NCBI RefSeq assembly: GCF_039526245.1
Contig: NZ_BAAAIV010000007.1
Span: forward strand, 23,232-87,231
Direction of reading: 5' to 3'
Origin: Arthrobacter_H rhombi
Lineage (GTDB): Bacteria > Actinomycetota > Actinomycetes > Actinomycetales > Micrococcaceae
DNA length: 64,000 bases
Positions 23,636 to 30,907 of the stretch are shown one piece after another. The number at the start of each line of letters is the position of its first letter. Within the stretch, counting starts at the first letter, position 1. The position numbers and the translations under genes were made by a program. Below the pieces are notes generated by a model. It did no database searches. It was not told the origin of the DNA and saw only the letters and a list, made by a program, of their open reading frames with translations.

Positions 23636-24766
23636 GTGAGTAATCAGCTGGAAAGAATGGCCAAATTGCCGTTGCGGGAGAACCTGCGTGGGATCGAACC
23701 CTACGGGGCACCGCAGCTTGACGTCGCAGTATTGCTGAATGTCAACGAGAATACGCATCCACTGCCCGAATCTGTATGCCGGGCCATCGCCGAGGATGTT
23801 AACGCGGCGGCACTCACCCTGAACCGCTATCCAGATCGCGAATTCACCGAATTGCGCGAACGCCTCGCCGAATACCTGGGCCACGGGCTCACTGCGGAGA
23901 ACATGTGGGCTGCAAATGGGTCCAACGAAGTCCTGCAGCAGATCCTCCAGGCTTTTGGCGGTCCCGGCCGAAGCGTCATGAGCTTCCCGCCGACCTACTC
24001 GATGTATCCCTTGCTGGCCAGTGGGACCGATACTGCTTATATCGCCGGTGAGCGCAATGCCGGATTCGGGCTGAGTGCCGCCTCCGCTGCAGAACAAGTC
24101 GCTGCCGCCGCCCCCAACCTGGTGATCCTCTGCTCTCCTAATAATCCGACCGGAACAGCTTTGGGGCTGGACGTCGTCGAAGCCGTCTACGAGGCCGGAC
24201 GCGCCAGCAACGCGGTCATCATCGTCGACGAGGCTTATGCGGAATTCGCCCTCGAAGGCACCGAGTCCGCCCTGACGCTGCTCCCCGGCCGGGAACGCCT
24301 AATTGTCACGCGGACCATGAGCAAGGCGTTTGCGCTGGCTGGGGCCCGGCTCGGTTATCTTGCGGCGGCCCCGGAGATCTCCGATGCCCTGCGGCTTGTC
24401 CGCCTGCCCTACCACCTCTCAGCGGTCACGCAGGCGACAGCAAACGCCGCACTCAAGCAGGTAGAAGCACTACTGGCCACGGTGGAGGACATCAAGGGGC
24501 AGCGTGACCGCATAGTTTCCGAGCTCACCAGACTGGGACTCGACCCCGCGGTCAGCGATTCGAATTTCGTCTTCTTCGGTGGGCTCGAGAACGCTGGGCA
24601 CACTTGGCAGGGTCTGCTGGACGCCGGGGTGCTGGTTCGCGACGTTGGCATCCCCGGCCACTTGAGGGTCACTGCCGGGACCAAGACCGAGACCACCGCC
24701 TTCCTGGACGCCCTGGAAGCACTGTTGTCACCCCGGAGCTCCGCCCCGTCAGGGCACGGCAGCTAG
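23636..24766 (+). CDS. hisC: Histidinol-phosphate aminotransferase HisC
   Basis: HisC transfers an amino group from glutamate to imidazole acetol phosphate in histidine synthesis, using PLP. The 376-residue fold-type I aminotransferase has SPNNPTG, DEAYAEF and the PLP lysine K230 in TMSKAFALAG, then the arginine ARLGYL. The start is GTG 23636. It is the first gene of a hisC-hisB-hisH-orf-priA run. Actinobacterial HisC can also act on other aromatic keto acids. Confidence 0.95.
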   Translation: MSNQLERMAKLPLRENLRGIEPYGAPQLDVAVLLNVNENTHPLPESVCRAIAEDVNAAALTLNRYPDREFTELRERLAEYLGHGLTAENMWAANGSNEVLQQILQAFGGPGRSVMSFPPTYSMYPLLASGTDTAYIAGERNAGFGLSAASAAEQVAAAAPNLVILCSPNNPTGTALGLDVVEAVYEAGRASNAVIIVDEAYAEFALEGTESALTLLPGRERLIVTRTMSKAFALAGARLGYLAAAPEISDALRLVRLPYHLSAVTQATANAALKQVEALLATVEDIKGQRDRIVSELTRLGLDPAVSDSNFVFFGGLENAGHTWQGLLDAGVLVRDVGIPGHLRVTAGTKTETTAFLDALEALLSPRSSAPSGHGS

Positions 24767-24822
24767 ACTTGATCCCGGGCTGACATACCTGTTGCCCGCC
24801 CCTCCACACCGAAGGAATGTCT

Positions 24823-25443
24823 GTGCCTGCAGAACTACTCAGTGGTCGCCGCGCCCGCATGGAGCGTGCCACCAGCGAGTCCACCGTCGTCGTCGAGCTT
24901 GATCTGGACGGCACCGGCGTTGCCAACATCAGCACGAGCGTCCCGTTCTACGACCACATGCTGACGGCGCTAGCCAAGCACTCCTTGATCGACCTCACCG
25001 TCCAGGCCACGGGTGACACCCACATCGACGTACACCACACCGTGGAAGATGTTGCCATCACCATCGGCGAAGTACTGCGCACGGCACTGGGCAACAAGGA
25101 GGGTATACGCCGCTTCGGCGAAGCCTCCATTCCGCTCGATGAAGCGCTGGCACACGCCGTCGTCGACATCTCAGGTCGCCCGTACCTCGTCCACGGCGGC
25201 GAACCAGCCGGACAGGAGTACCACCTCATCGGCGGACACTTCACCGGATCCCTGACGCGCCACGTTTTCGAAGCACTGACATTGCACGCCCAGATCTGCC
25301 TGCACATGCGCGTCATCTCGGGCCGCGACCCGCACCACATCGTCGAGGCACAGTTCAAGGCCTTCGCGCGGGCGCTTCGGGAAGCAGTCGAGCCCGATCT
25401 CCGGACCGGCGGCGCCATTCCGTCGACGAAGGGTGCGCTCTAG
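24823..25443 (+). CDS. hisB: Imidazoleglycerol-phosphate dehydratase HisB
   Basis: HisB removes water from imidazole glycerol phosphate. The 206-residue single-domain enzyme (no phosphatase half) has the manganese-binding motifs FYDHMLTALAKHS, DVHHTVEDV and a later DPHHIVEA. GTG 24823 is preferred because GAAGGA lies 6 nt before it; the ATG at 24817 directly abuts that sequence and is less likely. hisH starts immediately after the stop. Confidence 0.95.
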   Translation: MPAELLSGRRARMERATSESTVVVELDLDGTGVANISTSVPFYDHMLTALAKHSLIDLTVQATGDTHIDVHHTVEDVAITIGEVLRTALGNKEGIRRFGEASIPLDEALAHAVVDISGRPYLVHGGEPAGQEYHLIGGHFTGSLTRHVFEALTLHAQICLHMRVISGRDPHHIVEAQFKAFARALREAVEPDLRTGGAIPSTKGAL

Positions 25444-26082
25444 GTGGCCCGGCCCTGCGTCACCGTCCTGGACTACGGGTCTGGGAACATCCGCTCCGCT
25501 GTACGCGCCCTCGAGCATGTCGGTGCCACGGTCACCCTCAGCAAAGATGCCAAGGACATCCGTGAAGCGGATGGCCTCGTGGTTCCGGGAGTGGGAGCAT
25601 TCGCTTCCGTCATGCAGGCACTGAAGGAGGCCGGAGCCGGCCCGCTCATTGGCCGGCGCATCGCCGGTGGGCGCCCTGTGCTGGGCATCTGCGTCGGGCA
25701 CCAGGTGTTCTTCGATGAGGGCGTCGAACACGGCATCCGCACCCCCGGTTTCGGCGAGTGGCCCGGCGTCGTCGAGCGTTTGGATGCGCCCGTAGTACCC
25801 CACATGGGGTGGAACACGGTCGATGCTGCGCCGGGCTCACGGCTTTTTGCCGGTGTCGAGCAGGAACGTTTCTACTTCGTGCATTCCTACGCCGTGCAGA
25901 AGTGGGACTTCCCAGTGGCCCAGCCCCGTATGACGCCCCCCTCGGTCACGTGGGCCGAACACGGCAGCCGATTCATCGCCGCAGTGGAGAACGGGCCGCT
26001 TTCGGCAGTCCAATTCCACCCCGAGAAGTCTGGCGACGCCGGAGCACAGTTGCTCGCCAACTGGTTGGGGACACTCGCCTGA
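25444..26082 (+). CDS. hisH: Imidazole glycerol phosphate synthase glutaminase subunit HisH
   Basis: HisH supplies ammonia from glutamine to HisF. The 212-residue class I glutaminase has the nucleophile in LGICVGHQVFFDEG (most homologues have GMQ where this has GHQ) and the His-Glu pair in VQFHPEKSG. It starts at GTG 25444 directly after the hisB TAG. Its synthase partner hisF is not in this window. The stop overlaps the next small gene by 1 nt (TGATG). Confidence 0.95.
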   Translation: MARPCVTVLDYGSGNIRSAVRALEHVGATVTLSKDAKDIREADGLVVPGVGAFASVMQALKEAGAGPLIGRRIAGGRPVLGICVGHQVFFDEGVEHGIRTPGFGEWPGVVERLDAPVVPHMGWNTVDAAPGSRLFAGVEQERFYFVHSYAVQKWDFPVAQPRMTPPSVTWAEHGSRFIAAVENGPLSAVQFHPEKSGDAGAQLLANWLGTLA

Positions 26083-26234
26083 TGTGGAGCATCCTCTTGA
26101 TGGCCCTCGGTGGTGTACTGGCCGGTGGAGCGCTGTCACTGCGCCAGCAGAAGGCACATATTTCCTGGATTATCACCGTGTGGGTCTTGGCGGGCATGTC
26201 CCTGCTGGCGGCCTACATCCTGACACTCGACTAG
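26082..26234 (+). CDS. Small two-helix membrane protein in the his operon
   Basis: A 50-residue product with two hydrophobic helices (about 3-20 and 28-48: LLMALGGVLAGGAL and WIITVWVLAGMSLLAAYIL) separated by RQQKAH. The ATG overlaps the hisH stop (TGATG), which supports translational coupling. No family could be recognised. Such small membrane genes between hisH and hisA recur in related genera as far as I know, but no role is established. Confidence 0.7.
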   Translation: MWSILLMALGGVLAGGALSLRQQKAHISWIITVWVLAGMSLLAAYILTLD

Positions 26235-26305
26235 ACAGCAGGGCACGGGACCGCCCACAGCGGCGGCGCGGCAGCCCACCCCGACGATGACCGGAGACCT
26301 ACACC

Positions 26306-27043
26306 ATGAACCAGCACAGCATCCTTGAACTCCTGCCGGCGGTCGACATCGCAGATGGCCAGGCAGTCAGACTCGTCCAAGGCGAAGCCGGCAGCGAGAC
26401 CGGTTACGGAGACCCCTTGGAGGCGGCCCTGGCGTGGCAGCAGGACGGTGCGGAGTGGGTTCATCTGGTTGACCTGGACGCGGCGTTCGGCCGTGGGAAC
26501 AACACCGAAGCCGTGTCGCGAATCTCCCGGGAATTGGGCATCAAGGTCGAGCTTTCGGGAGGCATCCGCGACGATGAATCACTCGAACGGGCCCTCGAAT
26601 TCGGCGCGGCACGCGTGAACCTCGGGACAGCGGCGTTGGAATCCCCTGAATGGACGGCCCGTGCCATTGCCCGTCACGGCGACAAGATTGCCGTCGGTCT
26701 CGACGTTCGTGGCACCACGTTGGCCGGGCGAGGCTGGACCAGCGAGGGCGGGGACCTGTGGGACGTACTCGCTCGTTTGGAAGATGCAGGGTGCGCCCGC
26801 TACGTGGTCACCGACGTGACCAAGGATGGGACGCTGCGGGGGCCGAACGTGGACCTCTTGCGCGAAATGTGCAAACGGACGAGCCGTCCAGTCATCGCCT
26901 CCGGTGGCATCTCCAGCCTGGCTGACTTGCGGGAGCTACGCGCTTTGGTGCCGGAGGGTGTGGAAGGCGCCATCGTCGGCAAGGCGCTCTACTCCGGACA
27001 GTTCACCCTGCCCGAGGCCCTCGACATCGCCGGGCGCCGGTAG
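26306..27043 (+). CDS. priA: Phosphoribosyl isomerase A (HisA/PriA)
   Basis: The 245-residue TIM barrel isomerises ProFAR to PRFAR in histidine synthesis; in actinobacteria lacking TrpF the same enzyme also isomerises phosphoribosyl anthranilate for tryptophan. The conserved aspartates are in LLPAVDIADGQAV and VGLDVRG, with phosphate-binding ELSGGIRDD and IASGGISSLADL. Whether it is truly bifunctional depends on the absence of trpF elsewhere. sseB-like gene follows after 3 nt. Confidence 0.92.
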   Translation: MNQHSILELLPAVDIADGQAVRLVQGEAGSETGYGDPLEAALAWQQDGAEWVHLVDLDAAFGRGNNTEAVSRISRELGIKVELSGGIRDDESLERALEFGAARVNLGTAALESPEWTARAIARHGDKIAVGLDVRGTTLAGRGWTSEGGDLWDVLARLEDAGCARYVVTDVTKDGTLRGPNVDLLREMCKRTSRPVIASGGISSLADLRELRALVPEGVEGAIVGKALYSGQFTLPEALDIAGRR

Positions 27044-27046
27044 CCG

Positions 27047-27961
27047 ATGCCGCACGATGACCACTCCGTTCCGGGCGGCGCTGCCGACGGTGGCCTTGCC
27101 CGGGAACGGCCACAGATCGGCCGTCACCTTCCGGGGCATATCGAAGCGGCACTCCTCAGGGCGGGCCAGGAATCCGACTCTGCGGGACAGGCGTGGTCGG
27201 GCCGGGACCTTTCGGGTGAGGGCAACCCGCTGCACAACTTCGACGCCGACGACGGATCGCCGGATCCTGCCTACGTGGCGGCGATCGCCGCCTTGAAGGC
27301 AGGTACCGGCGATGAGCAGGCGGTCCATCGCGCCTTGGCACACGCCCGCGTGTTCGTCCCCGTTGTGGCCACACTCGCGGACGGGGGAATTGGCGAACAT
27401 GGATTCGCCGAGGACAAGGAAGCCGACATGGCGCTCGTGACCATCAAGGCCCCGGACGGCCGGCCCGCACTTCCAGTCTTCAGCAGCGTGGACCGGATGC
27501 AGTCCTGGCATGCACAGGCTCGTCCCGTCGCCGTATATGCCCCTCGTGCCGCACTGTCGGCGGTGGCGGAAAAAGCCCAGCTCCTCGTGATCGATCCAGG
27601 CGCAGAGCTGACCTTCGTCCTCCGACGGCCGGCCGTGTGGGCGTTGGCCCAGCAGCGGGAGTGGACGCCCAGCTACGCGGACTCCGAGCTTCTCCCCGTG
27701 CTGCAGTCCGCCGCAGACGCGGAGTCGGCCATCGTTGGACTTGCCGCAGCGCCCGGCAGGGGGGTTGCCTCGCGCGCCGCCGATGGCAGCGTAGTGCCCG
27801 GGGGAGGGCCTGGCCCGGAGCTGCGCATCGATGTCACGCTGCGTCCGGAAACCAGCAGGGAAGAGGCGACGGCGATCCTCCAAGAATTGCAGCGGACCCT
27901 GGGGACCAACGCGGAATTTGCGGGACGGGTCGATTCACTCGAACTGGGGCTTCGCGCTTAA
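27047..27961 (+). CDS. SseB family protein
   Basis: The 304-residue protein has an SseB N-terminal-type domain: a hydrophobic strand VFVPVVAT, then FGxVxFSS-like LPVFSSVDRMQSWH and LLVIDPGAELTFVLRR. A C-terminal part includes LRIDVTLRPETSREEATAIL. SseB-type proteins are of poorly known function (named from enhanced serine sensitivity in E. coli). It is cotranscribed with priA (3-nt gap) and ends at a strong terminator. Confidence 0.75.
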   Translation: MPHDDHSVPGGAADGGLARERPQIGRHLPGHIEAALLRAGQESDSAGQAWSGRDLSGEGNPLHNFDADDGSPDPAYVAAIAALKAGTGDEQAVHRALAHARVFVPVVATLADGGIGEHGFAEDKEADMALVTIKAPDGRPALPVFSSVDRMQSWHAQARPVAVYAPRAALSAVAEKAQLLVIDPGAELTFVLRRPAVWALAQQREWTPSYADSELLPVLQSAADAESAIVGLAAAPGRGVASRAADGSVVPGGGPGPELRIDVTLRPETSREEATAILQELQRTLGTNAEFAGRVDSLELGLRA

Positions 27962-27971
27962 TCCAACAAAA

Positions 27972-28001
27972 AGGAGGCCGTCACAACAGTGACGGCCTCC
28001 T
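27972..28001. terminator. Bidirectional terminator after the his cluster
   Basis: AGGAGGCCGTCAC (27972-27984) and GTGACGGCCTCCT (27989-28001) form a perfect 13-bp stem with a 4-nt loop AACA, preceded by AAAAA, so it can serve the minus-strand gene (with a U-tail) as well as the his cluster. Confidence 0.9.
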
Positions 28002-28021
28002 GGATAGCAAGGGGATGGGAG

Positions 28022-28390
28022 TCAGTTCACCGGACCGGTGAACTTCTCGCCCGGACCCTGGCCCGGGGGATCCTGGATCGAGGATGCTTCGCGGAAGGCC
28101 AGCTGCAACGAACGCAGCCCGTCGCGCAATGGACCCGCATGCTGGGAGCCTACTTCAGGAGCGGCTGCGGTGATCAGGCCGGCGAGGGCTGTGATGAGTT
28201 TGCGCGCTTCGTCCAGGTCTTTCAGATCTTCTGCGTCCTCGCCCTCGGCGAGCCCGCACTTGACCGCTGCAGCACTCATCAGGTGCACAGCCGCGGTCGT
28301 GATGACTTCCACGGCAGCAACTTCGGCGATGTCGCGGACATGATTGGTCTCGCCGAACGTGGCGTCCGGATTGGTTTCAGGGGTACTCAT
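28022..28390 (-). CDS. DUF1844 protein
   Basis: The 122-residue product (MSTPETNPDATF..., with VRDIAEVAAVEVITTAAVHLMSAAAV and a central acidic ...EDLKDLDEARKLITALAGLIT) matches DUF1844, a helical family of unknown function commonly placed beside infC in actinobacteria. ATG 28390 was chosen; the frame extends to 28447 but the extra residues start inside the infC leader. It is divergent from infC. Confidence 0.8.
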   Translation of the reverse strand: MSTPETNPDATFGETNHVRDIAEVAAVEVITTAAVHLMSAAAVKCGLAEGEDAEDLKDLDEARKLITALAGLITAAAPEVGSQHAGPLRDGLRSLQLAFREASSIQDPPGQGPGEKFTGPVN

Positions 28391-28461
28391 GCTGCTAAGC
28401 TTTTCACAGACCGACTGGTTTTGCTTATTCCGTGTGTTCCGCCCCACCTGGCAGGATGCAA

Positions 28462-28659
28462 GGAGTAGACACGGCCAGTACGCAAGTGGAGGCCTACTCC
28501 CACCCGCTGTAACCGTTCAAGGTTGCCGGGTCATTCGGATCGGAACCATGGTTCCGTGGCGTGCTGTTGTACGTCAGCCGAACATTCAGGCCTTCATCTG
28601 CCCCGCAGCTGGAGGCCTTCTCCATGTTGTCGGCGGTTTCGGACTACGAACAGCAGGAG
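28462..28659 (+). promoter_or_regulatory. Structured leader region of infC
   Basis: GGAGTAG (28462-28468) can pair with CTACTCC (28494-28500), and a perfect 16-bp palindrome CGGAACCATGGTTCCG lies at 28541-28556. The ribosome site AGGAG (28655-28659) is 6 nt before the proposed AUC start. The layout suggests post-transcriptional control, as known for infC operons elsewhere, but no Rfam-type leader was recognised. Confidence 0.45.
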
Positions 28660-28665
28660 TTACAC

Positions 28666-29697
28666 ATCAGCGATCCACGCATTAATGATCGAATCCGCGT
28701 CCCCGAGGTGCGGCTGGTTGGACCCAATGGCGAACAAGTGGGCGTTGTCCGCATTGAGGACGCATTGCGTCTGGCCGCTGAATCCGACCTTGATCTGGTT
28801 GAGGTGGCGCCGACGGCAAAGCCCCCCGTGTGCAAGTTGATGGACTTCGGCAAGTACAAGTACGAAGCCGCTGTAAAGGCACGCGAGGCACGCAAGAACC
28901 AGACCAACACGATCTTGAAGGAAGTTCGCTTCCGACTCAAGATCGATAAGCACGACTACGAGACGAAGACGGGCCATGCCCTGCGCTTCCTCGGAGCCGG
29001 CGACAAGGTCAAGGCGATGATCCAGTTCCGCGGCCGCGAACAGCAGCGTCCGGAGATGGGCATCCGCTTGCTGAACAAATTCGCAGAGGACGTCGCTGCA
29101 GTTGGCGTCGTCGAGTCGAGCCCGCGCATCGATGGCCGCAACATGGTCATGGTTGTCGGACCGCTGAAGAACAAGGCAGAGGCCAAGGCCGAAGCCCGCC
29201 GCCAGGCGCAGCGCGAGACGGACAAGGCCAAGGCCACTGCAGTCAAGGAAGGCCGCGTCGATACCTCGGACGACAAGCCCGCCATGACCCAGTCATTGGG
29301 CGACAACCTGCCGGAGGAATTCCAGGCACGTCTGGCGCAGGTCGAGGCCGACAACGCAGAGCAGGCCAAAAAGGATGCCGAGCAGGCCAAAAAGGACGCG
29401 GAGGCAGCGAAGGCCGCTCCCGTAGTCGAAGCCCCCAAGGCCGAAGCGCCCAAGGTGGCGGCACCCAAGGCAGCGGCTCCGAAGGCGGAGACCGCCAAGG
29501 CACCAGCGCCCAAGGCTGCTGAGGCCAAAGCGGCAGACAAGCCGGCGGCCGCAGCTCCCAAGGCAGCCGCGGCGAAGCCCGCAGCCGCTCCCAAACCCGT
29601 TGCGGTTCCGAAGCCTGCTCCGAAGCCCACAGCGACTCCGAAGCCTGCTCCGAAACCAGCACCACGCACTACCCCGAAACCGCGTCAGGGCAAGTAG
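28666..29697 (+). CDS. infC: Translation initiation factor IF-3 with long C-terminal tail
   Basis: IF-3 binds the 30S subunit and controls initiator tRNA and start-codon choice. The conserved two-domain core spans residues 1-170 (SDPRINDRIRVPEVRLVGP; FGKYKYEAAVKAREARKNQT; GRDKVKAM-type C-domain ending in MVMVVGPLKNKAEAK). Beyond it is an unusual tail of about 170 residues, with two EQAKKDA repeats followed by Lys/Ala/Pro-rich sequence. The proposed start is ATC 28666, in frame and 6 nt after AGGAG; ATG 28624 or 28561 would add non-conserved residues. Non-AUG infC starts are established in other bacteria as autoregulation. rpmI and rplT follow. Confidence 0.9.
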   Translation: MSDPRINDRIRVPEVRLVGPNGEQVGVVRIEDALRLAAESDLDLVEVAPTAKPPVCKLMDFGKYKYEAAVKAREARKNQTNTILKEVRFRLKIDKHDYETKTGHALRFLGAGDKVKAMIQFRGREQQRPEMGIRLLNKFAEDVAAVGVVESSPRIDGRNMVMVVGPLKNKAEAKAEARRQAQRETDKAKATAVKEGRVDTSDDKPAMTQSLGDNLPEEFQARLAQVEADNAEQAKKDAEQAKKDAEAAKAAPVVEAPKAEAPKVAAPKAAAPKAETAKAPAPKAAEAKAADKPAAAAPKAAAAKPAAAPKPVAVPKPAPKPTATPKPAPKPAPRTTPKPRQGK

Positions 29698-29814
29698 CCC
29701 GCTGCGGTACGCCCCTCGGGGCGGCACACCTGACCCACGGGTTTCCAACACCGGAAACCTCAAAGATCCCCGGTCCGAACAGGGCAACGGGAGCACGTAA
29801 GGAGAACGGCGGAT

Positions 29815-30009
29815 ATGCCGAAGTTCAAGACCCACAGTGGCGCCAAGAAGCGCTTCAAGCTCACCGGTAGCGGCAAGCTCAAGCGCCAGCAGGCCAACCG
29901 CCGCCACTACCTGGAGCACAAGCCCTCCAGCCTCAAGCGCCAGCTGAAGGGCGACCTGATCGTTGCCAAGGCGGACACCAAGACCATCAAGCGGATGCTG
30001 GGCATCTAA
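29815..30009 (+). CDS. rpmI: 50S ribosomal protein L35
   Basis: The 64-residue basic protein has the L35 signature (MPKFKTHSGAKKRFKLTGSG, then NRRHYLEHKPSSLKRQLKG). L35 is part of the 50S subunit. ATG 29815 follows AAGGAG at normal distance. It is the middle gene of infC-rpmI-rplT, 117 nt after infC and 104 nt before rplT. The length is normal and the C-terminus MLGI is typical. Confidence 0.97.
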   Translation: MPKFKTHSGAKKRFKLTGSGKLKRQQANRRHYLEHKPSSLKRQLKGDLIVAKADTKTIKRMLGI

Positions 30010-30113
30010 GTAGACGCACCGGGAACCCTGCGTTCCCACCCATCCATGGAGTTCCCCCGGGCTGGTCGCCGTATTCAAGGCACAGCGAGGGCTAGATATT
30101 AAGGAGTACACAC

Positions 30114-30797
30114 GTGGCACGTGTGAAGCGGGCGGTCAACGCCCACAAGAAGCGTCGGGTCGTTCTCGAGCGGGCCAAGGGCTACCGCGGTCAGCGTTCG
30201 CGCCTGTACCGCAAGGCCAAGGAGCAGCTGCTCCACTCGTTCGTCTACAGCTACGGCGACCGCCGCAAGCGCAAGGGTGACTTCCGTCGCCTCTGGATCC
30301 AGCGCATCAACGCTGCCTCCCGCGCCAACGGCCTGACGTACAACCGTCTGATCCAGGGCCTGAAGGCCGCTGAGGTCGAGGTCGACCGCCGCATGCTCTC
30401 CGAGCTGGCGATTTCCGACGCCAACGCCTTCACCGCGCTGGTCAAGGTCGCCAAGGACGCGCTCCCGGCAGACGTCAACGCCCCGGCAACTGCGGCCGCC
30501 CCGAAGGCTGCCGCCGCACCGGCCGCCAAGAAGGCCAGCGCCCCCAAGGCTGCTGCCCCGAAGGCTGCTGCCCCCAAGGCCGCCACCGAGGGCGAAGGCG
30601 TCGTGAAGGCCGTTGAGGGCGAGGACGCCCCCGAGGGCTACGTCATCAAGGGCAACCAGTCCATGAAGTACCACGTGCCGGGCTCGACCTGGTTCGAGCA
30701 GACCCAGCCGGAGTTCTGGTTCAACTCGGTCGAGGCCGCCAAGGCCGCCGGCTTCGAGCCGGCTGGCGGAGAATCCCGCCAGCAGTTCTCCAAGTAG
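30114..30797 (+). CDS. rplT: 50S ribosomal protein L20 with a large C-terminal extension
   Basis: L20 binds 23S rRNA early in 50S assembly. Residues 1-120 are a complete L20 (MARVKRAVNAHKKRRVVLER ... ISDANAFTALVKVAKD). The protein is 227 residues rather than about 120: an Ala/Pro/Lys linker (121-160), an acidic stretch (161-173) and a terminal module (about 174-217) with YVIKGNQSMKYHVPGS, WFEQTQPEFWF and EAAKAAGFEPAGG. This module looks like a small folded domain seen at the ends of some other actinobacterial proteins. The start is GTG 30114 after AAGGAG. A strong terminator follows. Confidence 0.95.
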   Translation: MARVKRAVNAHKKRRVVLERAKGYRGQRSRLYRKAKEQLLHSFVYSYGDRRKRKGDFRRLWIQRINAASRANGLTYNRLIQGLKAAEVEVDRRMLSELAISDANAFTALVKVAKDALPADVNAPATAAAPKAAAAPAAKKASAPKAAAPKAAAPKAATEGEGVVKAVEGEDAPEGYVIKGNQSMKYHVPGSTWFEQTQPEFWFNSVEAAKAAGFEPAGGESRQQFSK

Positions 30798-30830
30798 CAA
30801 GCGCTGCTTGACGGGCTTGGCCCGTCGGTC

Positions 30831-30864
30831 GAAGGGACGGAATCCCCAGGGATTCCGTCCCTTC
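30831..30864 (+). terminator. Terminator of the infC-rpmI-rplT operon
   Basis: GAAGGGACGGAATCC (30831-30845) and GGATTCCGTCCCTTC (30850-30864) form a perfect 15-bp stem with a 4-nt loop, followed by CCCCGTTT. Confidence 0.9.
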
Positions 30865-30895
30865 CCCCGTTTAAGCACCAGGACCTCGACCCCGA

Positions 30896-30901
30896 TAAGG
30901 T
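30896..30901 (+). promoter_or_regulatory. Candidate leaderless -10 element of the SpoU methyltransferase gene
   Basis: TAAGGT lies 6 nt before ATG 30908, right after the rplT terminator. No ribosome-binding site is present in the gap. Confidence 0.4.
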
Positions 30902-30907
30902 TTTCCC

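Noticed and set aside
29341..29697. Repeats in the infC tail as a CRISPR or tandem-repeat locus
   Set aside because: The repeats are protein-level Lys/Ala/Pro repeats with varied codons and keep the frame; no spacers.
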